Of a stretch of DNA of 64,000 bases, positions 33,502 to 41,774 are shown one piece after another. The stretch lies in contig NZ_JARAMP010000011.1 in the NCBI RefSeq assembly GCF_028802875.1, forward strand, positions 90,054-154,053. The letters are read 5' to 3'. A program made the translations under genes and the position numbers. The stretch comes from Seohaeicola sp024304985. GTDB taxonomy: Bacteria > Pseudomonadota > Alphaproteobacteria > Rhodobacterales > Rhodobacteraceae. Position 1 is the first letter of the stretch, and the number at the start of each line of letters is the position of its first letter. Under the pieces are notes generated by a model. That model worked only from the letters and a program-made list of their open reading frames with translations. It had not been told where the DNA came from and ran no database searches.

Positions 33502-36500
33502 ATGACCAAGTATGATGAAAGCTGGGCTGTCGCCGAGGAAGCCAAGCGCAAGTGGATGGCCGAGAACGGTCTCTATGCCGAAGAGGAAGAGCATTCTTCC
33601 TGCGGTGTTGGCCTCGTCGTCTCTATCGACGGCAAGCCGTCGCGCCGGGTCGTCGAGAACGGGATTAACGCGCTCAAGGCGATCTGGCACCGCGGGGCCG
33701 TCGATGCTGACGGCAAGACCGGCGATGGCGCCGGTATCCATGTGCAGATTCCCGTCCCCTTCTTCTATGATCAGATCCGGCGCACCGGGCACGAGCCCAA
33801 GACGGACCAACTGATGGCTGTGGGTCAGGTGTTTCTGCCGCGTACCAATTTCGGTGCGCAGGAAACGTGCCGGACCATCGTGGAAACCGAAGTGCTGCGG
33901 ATGGGCTATTACATCTATGGCTGGCGTCATGTGCCGGTCGATATTTCGTGCCTTGGCGAAAAGGCGAACGCCACCCGCCCGGAGATTGAGCAGATTCTGA
34001 TTTCCAACATCAAGGGTGTGGACGAGGAAACCTTTGAGCGCGAGCTATACGTGATCCGTCGCCGGATCGAGAAGGCCGCTATCGCTGCAGGCATTCAGGG
34101 GATGTATATCTGTTCGCTGTCCTGCCGCTCGATCATCTACAAGGGTATGATGCTGGCCGAGCAGGTGGCCGAGTTCTATCCCGACCTTCAGGATCCTCGG
34201 TTTGAATCGGCTTTCGCCATCTATCACCAGCGTTATTCCACCAACACCTTCCCGCAATGGTGGCTGGCGCAACCCTTCCGCATGCTGGCGCATAACGGCG
34301 AGATCAACACGCTGCGCGGTAACGTCAACTGGATGAAATCGCACGAGATCCGCATGGCCTCGGGTGCCTTTGGTGATCTGGCAGAAGATATCAAGCCGAT
34401 CGTGCAGGCTGGGTCGTCTGACTCTGCCGCGCTCGATTCCGTGTTCGAGGTGCTGGTTCGCGCGGGCCGTTCGGCGCCGATGGCAAAAACCATGCTGGTG
34501 CCGGAATCGTGGTCCAAGCAGGCGGTGGAACTGCCGCAAAGCTGGCGTGACATGTATTCCTATTGCAACTCGGTCATGGAGCCGTGGGATGGCCCCGCCG
34601 CCTTGGCGATGACCGATGGCCGCTGGGTCTGCGCTGGTTTGGACCGCAACGGTCTGCGTCCGATGCGCTATGTCGTGACAGGTGACGGTCTGCTGATCGC
34701 CGGGTCCGAGGCGGGGATGGTCCCGATCAAGGAAGCCACCGTGCGCGAAAAAGGCGCGCTGGGGCCGGGGCAGTTGATCGCGGTGGACATGAAGGAAGGC
34801 AAGCTTTTCCACGACTCAGAGATCAAGGACCGTCTGGCTGCTGCCCAGCCTTTTGGGGAATGGGTCGGCAAGATCAACGAATTGGACGATGCGCTGGCCA
34901 GTGTGACGGAAGCACCGCTGTTCAGCGGCGCTGAACTGCGCAAGCGCCAGATCGCGGCCGGCTATACCATCGAAGAGCTGGAGCAAATCCTTGCGCCGAT
35001 GGCTGAGGATGGCAAGGAAACGCTGGCCTCCATGGGGGACGACACGCCCGCGGCTGTTCTGTCCACCAAGTACCGCCCGCTGTCGCATTTCTTCCGCCAG
35101 AACTTCAGTCAGGTCACAAACCCGCCCATCGACTCCTTGCGTGAATTCCGCGTGATGAGCCTCAAGACGCGGTTCGGCAACCTCAAGAACGTGCTGGACG
35201 AAAGCTCTGCCCAGACCGAGATTCTGGTGTTGGACAGCCCATTTGTCGGCAACGCACAGTGGGATGAGGTCACGCGCAACTTCAATGCGCCGTTGGTCGA
35301 GATCGACTGCACCTTCCCCGTGGGCGAAGATCACGATGCGCTTCGCAAGGGTCTGGAGCGGATCCGCGCCGAAGCTGAGGACGCTGTGCGCTCGGGTGCC
35401 GGGCATCTGGTGCTGACCGATCACAAGCAGAACGCAGACCGCGTTGCCATGCCGATGATCCTTGCGACAAGCGCTGTTCATTCGCATTTGACCCGCAAAG
35501 GTCTGCGGACCTTCTGTTCATTGAATGTGCGGTCGGCTGAATGTATCGACCCGCATTACTTTGCGGTGCTGATCGGTTGCGGGGCTACCGTCGTGAACCC
35601 CTATCTGGCCGAGGACAGCATCGCAGACCGGATCGCGCGCGGCCTGATCGACTGCACGTTGACCGAGGCTATGCGCCGCTACCGGGAAGCGATCGACCAG
35701 GGTCTGCTCAAGATCATGGCGAAGATGGGCATCTCTGTCGTCTCCTCCTATCGCGGCGGCCTGAACTTCGAGGCGGTCGGTCTGTCCCGCGCCATGTGCG
35801 CCGAGTATTTCCCCGGCATGACCAGCCGTATCAGTGGCATCGGCGTGACGGGGATCCAGCGCAAATCCGAAGAAGTTCATGCCAAGGGATGGTTGGGTGG
35901 GACCGATGTTCTGCCTATCGGCGGCTTCTACAAGGCCCGCCGATCCGGCGAGACGCATGCGTGGGAAGCAACCTCGATGCACCTGCTGCAGACCGCCTGC
36001 AACAAGGCCAGCTTCGAGATCTGGAAGCAGTATTCGGCCAAGATGCAGGCCATGCCGCCGATCCATCTGCGCGACCTGCTGGCGATCAAACCCTTGGGCG
36101 CAGCGATCCCGATCGAAGAGGTGGAGAGCATCACCTCGATCCGCAAGCGGTTCGTGACACCCGGCATGTCGCTGGGCGCACTGTCGCCCGAGGCGCACAA
36201 GACTCTGAACGTCGCGATGAACCGTATCGGTGCCAAGTCCGACAGCGGCGAGGGTGGCGAAGATCCGGCGCATTTCGTGCCCGAGCCGAATGGTGACAAC
36301 CCCAGCGCCAAGATCAAGCAGGTCGCTTCGGGTCGCTTTGGTGTAACCGCTGAATACCTGAACCAGTGTGAAGAACTGGAAATCAAGGTCGCCCAAGGTG
36401 CCAAGCCCGGCGAGGGTGGTCAGTTGCCCGGTATGAAGGTGACGGACCTGATCGCCCGTCTGCGCCATTCGACCAAGGGCGTGACGCTGATCAGCCCGCC

Positions 36501-38040
36501 GCCGCATCACGACATCTATTCGATCGAGGATCTGGCGCAGCTGATCTATGACCTCAAGCAGATCAACCCACGCGCCAAGGTCACCGTCAAGCTGGTGGCT
36601 CAGTCGGGTGTTGGCACGATTGCGGCAGGCGTGGCCAAGGCCAAGGCCGATATCATCCTGATATCAGGCCATAACGGTGGCACCGGTGCCAGCCCCGCCA
36701 CCTCGATCAAGTATGCTGGCTTGCCATGGGAAATGGGCCTGACCGAGGCGCATCAGGTTCTGTCGATGAACAACCTGCGCGACCGGATCACGCTGCGCAC
36801 CGATGGCGGTCTGCGCACAGGACGTGACATCGTCATGGCGGCGATGATGGGGGCCGAGGAATACGGGATCGGCACCGCCGCCCTGATCGCCATGGGCTGC
36901 ATCATGGTGCGTCAGTGCCAGTCGAACACCTGCCCTGTCGGCGTCTGCACGCAGGACGAGGCGCTGCGCGCCAAATTCACCGGCAATGCCGACAAGGTGG
37001 TGAACCTGATCACCTTCTACGCGCAGGAAGTGCGCGAGATTCTGGCCAGCATCGGTGCGCGCAGCATGGATGAGGTGATCGGTCGCGCCGATCTTCTGTC
37101 GCAGGTCAGCCGTGGTTCCGCGCATCTGGACGATCTGGACCTGAACCCGCTGCTGATCACCGTCGATGGCGCGGGTGACATCGTCTATGATCGTGCCAAG
37201 CCGCGCAATGTTGTGCCCGACACGCTGGACGCCGAGATTGTCCGCGACGCCGCGCGCTTCCTTGAGGAAGGCGAGAAGATGCAACTGTCCTATGCGGTGC
37301 AGAACACCCATCGGACCGTCGGCACCCGCGTCTCCAGCCATATCGTCAAGCGGTTCGGGATGCGCAATGCGCTGCAACCCAACCACCTGACGGTCAAACT
37401 GACAGGATCAGCGGGCCAAAGCCTTGGGGCCTTTGCGGCACCTGGGTTGAAGCTGGAAGTGTCGGGCGATGCGAATGACTATGTCGGCAAGGGCCTTTCG
37501 GGGGGAACCATCGTGGTGCGTCCGCCAATGGCCAGCCCGCTGGTCGCGTCGGAGAACACGATCATCGGCAACACCGTGCTTTACGGTGCGACGGATGGTT
37601 ATCTGTTTGCGGCCGGCCGCGCGGGTGAACGCTTTGCCGTGCGCAACTCGGGGGCCAAGGTCGTGGTCGAAGGCTGCGGCAGCAACGGTTGCGAATACAT
37701 GACCGGCGGCGTTGCCGTGATTCTGGGCGGCATCGGTGCCAATTTCGGCGCGGGGATGACCGGGGGCATGGCGTATCTCTATGACCCAGAAGGCGTTGCA
37801 GCCAAGATGATGAACATGGAGACATTGGTGACCTGCCCGGTGACCGTCCCTTATTGGGAAGATCAGCTCAAATCGTTGATCCAGCGCCATCTGGACGAAA
37901 CCGGAAGTCGGCGTGCTGCGGACATTCTCCAGCACTGGGAGGCAGAACGCGCCAACTTCATCCAAGTCTGTCCCAAGGAGATGCTGATCCATATTCCGCA
38001 CCCCCTGACGATCGAAAAGCAGGCGATGCCCGCCGAATAA
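33502..38040 (+). CDS. gltB: Glutamate synthase large subunit
   Basis: A 1512-residue ferredoxin-like/NADPH glutamate synthase alpha subunit. A 33-residue propeptide precedes the catalytic Cys34 of the glutaminase domain (HSSCGVGLVVSIDG), exposed after cleavage. The central domain and FMN-binding synthase barrel follow (GHNGGTGASPATSIKYAGLP). The 3Fe-4S cysteines lie in GCIMVRQCQSNTCPVGVCTQ. The last 250 residues form the right-handed beta-helix (GSNGCEYMTGGVAVILGGIG). With GltD it makes two glutamates from glutamine and 2-oxoglutarate, the main ammonium assimilation route at low ammonium. Confidence 0.98.
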   Translation: MTKYDESWAVAEEAKRKWMAENGLYAEEEEHSSCGVGLVVSIDGKPSRRVVENGINALKAIWHRGAVDADGKTGDGAGIHVQIPVPFFYDQIRRTGHEPKTDQLMAVGQVFLPRTNFGAQETCRTIVETEVLRMGYYIYGWRHVPVDISCLGEKANATRPEIEQILISNIKGVDEETFERELYVIRRRIEKAAIAAGIQGMYICSLSCRSIIYKGMMLAEQVAEFYPDLQDPRFESAFAIYHQRYSTNTFPQWWLAQPFRMLAHNGEINTLRGNVNWMKSHEIRMASGAFGDLAEDIKPIVQAGSSDSAALDSVFEVLVRAGRSAPMAKTMLVPESWSKQAVELPQSWRDMYSYCNSVMEPWDGPAALAMTDGRWVCAGLDRNGLRPMRYVVTGDGLLIAGSEAGMVPIKEATVREKGALGPGQLIAVDMKEGKLFHDSEIKDRLAAAQPFGEWVGKINELDDALASVTEAPLFSGAELRKRQIAAGYTIEELEQILAPMAEDGKETLASMGDDTPAAVLSTKYRPLSHFFRQNFSQVTNPPIDSLREFRVMSLKTRFGNLKNVLDESSAQTEILVLDSPFVGNAQWDEVTRNFNAPLVEIDCTFPVGEDHDALRKGLERIRAEAEDAVRSGAGHLVLTDHKQNADRVAMPMILATSAVHSHLTRKGLRTFCSLNVRSAECIDPHYFAVLIGCGATVVNPYLAEDSIADRIARGLIDCTLTEAMRRYREAIDQGLLKIMAKMGISVVSSYRGGLNFEAVGLSRAMCAEYFPGMTSRISGIGVTGIQRKSEEVHAKGWLGGTDVLPIGGFYKARRSGETHAWEATSMHLLQTACNKASFEIWKQYSAKMQAMPPIHLRDLLAIKPLGAAIPIEEVESITSIRKRFVTPGMSLGALSPEAHKTLNVAMNRIGAKSDSGEGGEDPAHFVPEPNGDNPSAKIKQVASGRFGVTAEYLNQCEELEIKVAQGAKPGEGGQLPGMKVTDLIARLRHSTKGVTLISPPPHHDIYSIEDLAQLIYDLKQINPRAKVTVKLVAQSGVGTIAAGVAKAKADIILISGHNGGTGASPATSIKYAGLPWEMGLTEAHQVLSMNNLRDRITLRTDGGLRTGRDIVMAAMMGAEEYGIGTAALIAMGCIMVRQCQSNTCPVGVCTQDEALRAKFTGNADKVVNLITFYAQEVREILASIGARSMDEVIGRADLLSQVSRGSAHLDDLDLNPLLITVDGAGDIVYDRAKPRNVVPDTLDAEIVRDAARFLEEGEKMQLSYAVQNTHRTVGTRVSSHIVKRFGMRNALQPNHLTVKLTGSAGQSLGAFAAPGLKLEVSGDANDYVGKGLSGGTIVVRPPMASPLVASENTIIGNTVLYGATDGYLFAAGRAGERFAVRNSGAKVVVEGCGSNGCEYMTGGVAVILGGIGANFGAGMTGGMAYLYDPEGVAAKMMNMETLVTCPVTVPYWEDQLKSLIQRHLDETGSRRAADILQHWEAERANFIQVCPKEMLIHIPHPLTIEKQAMPAE

Positions 38041-38074
38041 GTCATATTCGGGACCAACCTTACCAAGCTATTGA

Positions 38075-38107
38075 AAACCCGGCGTGTTTTCGCCGGGTTT
38101 TTCTTTT
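38075..38107 (+). terminator. Rho-independent terminator of gltDB
   Basis: A perfect 10-bp stem (AAACCCGGCG at 38075-38084 with CGCCGGGTTT at 38091-38100), loop TGTTTT, followed by TTCTTTTTT. It is placed 35 bases after the gltB stop. Confidence 0.93.
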
Positions 38108-38183
38108 TTAAGACATTATCTATGAAAAATTTTGTCTCATTCGCGCGTTAGGGTTGAGTATGTTTGACAGTTAGAGCTGCGCA

Positions 38184-39092
38184 ATGCCCACCGAATATAG
38201 CTTCTCGTTCTACACCCTGGACCCCGGCAACCCGCCGTTTTTTGGCACAAGCTTGACTCCTGTAACGCTGACCGCTGTCGATCAGAATGACAACGGATCA
38301 CTGGGCACATCGCAGGGCGATACGGTCGGGGGATTCGCTGTCACCAGTGTCTGGGTGGGTGATACGATAACCGTTCGCATCAATGGTCAGAACGTGACCA
38401 TGACAGGCGTCACCTATTATCGCGCCGGGGCGTCTGCCGTCTTCATGCCGACGGATGGCACGGTGCTTGTTCCGTCAAGCTTCCGCTCTTCGACCTTTGT
38501 GAACACTTCAACGCAATATGACCTGCCACCGGTTCCTTGCTTCGTCGCGGGAACGATGATCTTCACGGCGAAAGGGGCGCTGCCGGTCGAATCCTTGCAG
38601 CCTGGGGATCTCTTGCTGACACGCGACAGCGGCATGCGCCCGGTCCGTTGGGTTGGTCAGATCACCGTTGACGGGACCGGCCGGTTTGCCCCGATCCGAT
38701 TCATGCCGGATACGCTGGGCAACACACGCGCTCTGCTTGTCTCACCCAACCATCGTATGCTGATGACCGGCTGGAAAGCCGAAATGTATTTCGGCGAGAG
38801 CGAAGTTCTTGTCCCTGCAAAGACACTGGTTAATGGTGACACGATCAGCGTGGCACCCTGCGCGCAGGTCACCTATGTCCACATCCTCATGGATCATCAC
38901 GAAGTGATTTTTGCGGAAGGGGCCGCCACCGAAAGCCTGCATCCAGGTGACTATCTGATTGCGGGGGCCAGCGAAACACGTGCCGAGATTCTGGCCTTGT
39001 TCCCGGAACTGGCGACAGAATCCGGTCGGGACAGATGGAAACCCATACGCAGTATCGCAAAGTCCCGCGAGGCGACGCTTCTGGTTGCATGA
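38184..39092 (+). CDS. Hint (hedgehog/intein) domain protein
   Basis: A 302-residue protein. Residues 1-115 form a beta-rich domain without recognisable motif. A Hint domain follows from Cys at about residue 118 (PVPCFVAGTMIFTAKGALPV, block A-like), through VESLQPGDLLLTRDSGMRPV, the histidine block LLVSPNHRMLMTG, and FAEGAATESLHPGDYLI. Such Hint_2 proteins are common in Rhodobacterales, where they are often secreted by type I systems. Whether this one autoprocesses is unknown: there is no downstream extein of any size and no canonical His-Asn end. It stands alone between the gltB terminator and mtgA, and no signal peptide is visible. Confidence 0.85.
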   Translation: MPTEYSFSFYTLDPGNPPFFGTSLTPVTLTAVDQNDNGSLGTSQGDTVGGFAVTSVWVGDTITVRINGQNVTMTGVTYYRAGASAVFMPTDGTVLVPSSFRSSTFVNTSTQYDLPPVPCFVAGTMIFTAKGALPVESLQPGDLLLTRDSGMRPVRWVGQITVDGTGRFAPIRFMPDTLGNTRALLVSPNHRMLMTGWKAEMYFGESEVLVPAKTLVNGDTISVAPCAQVTYVHILMDHHEVIFAEGAATESLHPGDYLIAGASETRAEILALFPELATESGRDRWKPIRSIAKSREATLLVA

Positions 39093-39134
39093 CTGGGCTT
39101 TCCCAAGTGCCGCTGCTTGCCTATAGCTGACAGC

Positions 39135-39863
39135 GTGGCACGCAAGACGAAAACAACACGCGCGAAACGCTCATCCAGCGCAGCAGGACTGGCTCCTCTG
39201 CGAACCCTACGGCGTTGGTTGCTCCGCGGACTTTTGGGGTCTGTTGTGTTGATGCTGCTCTGGGTGCTGTCCTATCGCGTCATCAACCCGCCTACCACGC
39301 TCTACATGCAGTCAGAAAAGCGGTATCTGGGTGAGATCAGCCGTGAATGGGTAGATGCCGATGAGGTGGCCCCAGTGATGTTGCGTGCCGTCGTCGCGGC
39401 GGAGGATGCAAATTTTTGTCTCCACATGGGTTTCGATCTGGACGCTATCAAGACAGCTATCGACTCGGGCGCGAACCGCGGGGCGTCTACGATCACGCAG
39501 CAGGTTGTCAAGAATGCTTTCCTTTGGCACGGTCGAAGCTGGGGCCGAAAGGCGCTTGAAGCTTTGATCACTCCTGTGGTCGAGCTGACATGGCCCAAGC
39601 GGCGCATCCTAGAAGTCTATTTGAACATCGCCGAGTTCGACGAGGGTGTGTTTGGCGTCGAGGCGGCCTCACGACACTATTTCGGGATTGGATCGGAAAG
39701 CCTGTCATCGGCACAGGCCGCGCGACTGGCGATGGTGCTGCCTGCTCCCAAGGCAAGGTCGGCGGAATCGCCGACAGCATCTCAGCGTCGCCGCATCGCG
39801 GTGATTGAAGACGGAGCGCAGTTGATCGCCACCGATGGACGAGCCGCCTGTTTCGAGGATTGA
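39135..39863 (+). CDS. mtgA: Monofunctional biosynthetic peptidoglycan transglycosylase
   Basis: A protein of about 242 residues. A basic N-terminus and one membrane helix (about residues 27-46, GLLGSVVLMLLWVLSYRV) precede a GT51 domain. This has the catalytic Glu in VVAAEDANFCLHMGFD, the GASTITQQVVKNAFLW motif, and RRILEVYLNIAEFDEGVFG. It polymerises lipid II into glycan strands without a transpeptidase domain. The start is uncertain: GTG 39135 or TTG 39117, neither with a clear ribosome-binding site. Confidence 0.93.
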   Translation: MARKTKTTRAKRSSSAAGLAPLRTLRRWLLRGLLGSVVLMLLWVLSYRVINPPTTLYMQSEKRYLGEISREWVDADEVAPVMLRAVVAAEDANFCLHMGFDLDAIKTAIDSGANRGASTITQQVVKNAFLWHGRSWGRKALEALITPVVELTWPKRRILEVYLNIAEFDEGVFGVEAASRHYFGIGSESLSSAQAARLAMVLPAPKARSAESPTASQRRRIAVIEDGAQLIATDGRAACFED

Positions 39864-39923
39864 AAATCCGCGCGCAGCAAGGCATGCAGGGGGGCAACCC
39901 GTAATTGAAGGCAAATCTGTTCC

Positions 39924-40589
39924 ATGGCGCGGCTATTCCACGTTCCCCTGTCCCCTTTCTGCCGCAAAGTCCGGTTGAGTCTGGCGGAAAAGCGCATCGA
40001 ATGTGAGCTGGTCGAAGAGCGATACTGGGAGCCATCGCCTGATTTTCTGCGTCGCAATCCCGCGGCTAAGGTTCCGGTGCTCAAGATCGACGGCAAGACG
40101 ATGTCGGAAAGTGCCGCGATCTGCGAGTATCTGGAAGAGGCCTATCCCGAACCTCCGTTGATGCCACGCGGACGGGACGACCGCTATGAGGTACGACGGT
40201 TGGTGGCCTGGTTCGACGACAAGTTCCACCACGAGGTGACGTCGAAGCTTCTCTACGAACGGGTGAACAAAAAGATCATGTCCCGCGGTTTTCCCGACAG
40301 CCGCAACGTCAAGGATGGTGCCAAGGCTATCAAGTTTCATCTGGACTACATGGCATGGCTTCTGGATCATCGACGCTGGCTTGCTGGTGATGTTATGACC
40401 CTTGCCGACTTCGCCGCCGCGGCCCATCTGTCCTCGCTGGACTATATCAGCGATGTTGATTGGAACCGCTCGCAGTCGGTCAAGGACTGGTATGCCACGA
40501 TCAAGTCTCGCCCGGCGTTTCGGTCGATCCTGGCCGATCAGGTTCCAGGTTTTCCCCCACCGGGTCACTATGCTGATCTGGATTTCTGA
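39924..40589 (+). CDS. fzlA: FtsZ-binding GST-like protein FzlA
   Basis: A 221-residue glutathione-transferase fold: thioredoxin-like N-terminus (LFHVPLSPFCRKVRLSLAEK) and helical C-terminus. The terminal tail DQVPGFPPPGHYADLDF is the hallmark of FzlA, which in Caulobacter binds and curves FtsZ filaments and is essential for constriction; a generic GST would not keep it. queG follows 88 bases later, the arrangement I recall in related alphaproteobacteria. The glutathione-binding Ser/Cys pair may be non-catalytic. A plain GST remains the alternative. Confidence 0.78.
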   Translation: MARLFHVPLSPFCRKVRLSLAEKRIECELVEERYWEPSPDFLRRNPAAKVPVLKIDGKTMSESAAICEYLEEAYPEPPLMPRGRDDRYEVRRLVAWFDDKFHHEVTSKLLYERVNKKIMSRGFPDSRNVKDGAKAIKFHLDYMAWLLDHRRWLAGDVMTLADFAAAAHLSSLDYISDVDWNRSQSVKDWYATIKSRPAFRSILADQVPGFPPPGHYADLDF

Positions 40590-40676
40590 GACACCCGTTG
40601 CGCAAGGGGTGCTGCCAGCTCCTCGACCTGCCGCCTTCCGCCAAGGGTATTTCGCGCAAGAAGAAACGGGCGCGTG

Positions 40677-41726
40677 ATGGAAGGGTTAAAACAACGATTG
40701 ATTGCTCAGGCGCGGGCCGAAGGGTTTGACGCGTGTCGCATATGCAGACCGTGGGATGTGCCGGAGGTTCCTGAACGGCTGGCGGCTTTTCTGGCGGCAG
40801 GATATCACGGCCAGATGGCGTGGTTGGCGGAACGCAGTGGATGGCGTGGTGATCCGGCGGCGCTTTGGCCTGATGCCCGGTCCGTGATCATGCTGGCTGA
40901 AAGCTACACGCCTGAAACAGATCCGTTGGCAGCGCTGGAGCGAAAAACCGCCGGAACAGTCTCTGTTTATGCGCAGAACAAGGACTACCACGATCTGGTC
41001 AAGAAGCGGCTAAAACGACTGGCGCGCTGGTTGATCGACGCAGGCGGTGGCGAGGTCAAGGTTTTCGTTGATACGGCACCCGTGCCCGAGAAACCCTTGG
41101 GTCAAGCGGCAGGTCTGGGATGGCAAGGCAAGCATACCAATCTGGTCAGCCGCCAATTGGGAAGCTGGTTCTTCATCGGGTCAGTCTTCACCACGCTGGA
41201 CTTGCCCGTGGACGCCCCCGAGGTTGATCATTGTGGATCTTGCCGGAATTGTCTTGATATCTGTCCGACCAAGGCATTTCCGGCACCTTACCAACTGGAT
41301 GCGCGGCGCTGCATTTCCTATCTTACGATCGAACACAAAGGCCCGGTTGATCCCGAATTGCGGCCCTTGATGGGAAACCGGATCTATGGCTGTGACGATT
41401 GCCTGGCCGTTTGCCCGTGGAACAAGTTCGCCGTTGCGGCGCGCCACATAGGATATCACGCCCGACCGGATCTTATCTCGCCACCGCTGGCCGATCTGGT
41501 CAAATTGGATGATGCGGGCTTCCGTGCTTTTTTCGCCGGGTCGCCGATCAAGCGTATCGGTAGAGACCGCTTTGTCCGCAATGTGCTCTACGCTATCGGC
41601 AACTCCGGCGATCCGGGGCTCATAGCCGCAGCACAGCCCCTGAGCGACGATCCGGCGGAAGAGGTCGCCGATGCCGCGCGGTGGGCGGTGATGCGACTGA
41701 AAGGTGCCGCAAACAGGATGGCATAG
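40677..41726 (+). CDS. queG: Epoxyqueuosine reductase
   Basis: A 349-residue cobalamin-dependent iron-sulfur enzyme catalysing the last step of queuosine synthesis in tRNA. The N-terminal half binds B12 (WQGKHTNLVSRQLGSWFFIG). The two 4Fe-4S clusters are ligated by CGSCRNCLDICPTKAFP and CDDCLAVCPWNKF. C-terminal HEAT-like helices (NVLYAIGNSGDPGLI) recognise tRNA. ATG 40677 is chosen; GTG 40674 just before is in frame and would add one residue. Confidence 0.96.
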   Translation: MEGLKQRLIAQARAEGFDACRICRPWDVPEVPERLAAFLAAGYHGQMAWLAERSGWRGDPAALWPDARSVIMLAESYTPETDPLAALERKTAGTVSVYAQNKDYHDLVKKRLKRLARWLIDAGGGEVKVFVDTAPVPEKPLGQAAGLGWQGKHTNLVSRQLGSWFFIGSVFTTLDLPVDAPEVDHCGSCRNCLDICPTKAFPAPYQLDARRCISYLTIEHKGPVDPELRPLMGNRIYGCDDCLAVCPWNKFAVAARHIGYHARPDLISPPLADLVKLDDAGFRAFFAGSPIKRIGRDRFVRNVLYAIGNSGDPGLIAAAQPLSDDPAEEVADAARWAVMRLKGAANRMA

Positions 41727-41774
41727 GCGACCCGGCGGGCTACACCCTCACCAGAACATGCAAAGGAGAAACCC

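Noticed and set aside
35518..36510. 330-codon open frame antisense to gltB, with further shadows across the gene
   Set aside because: gltB is intact and highly conserved; the antisense frames have no start signals or family features.
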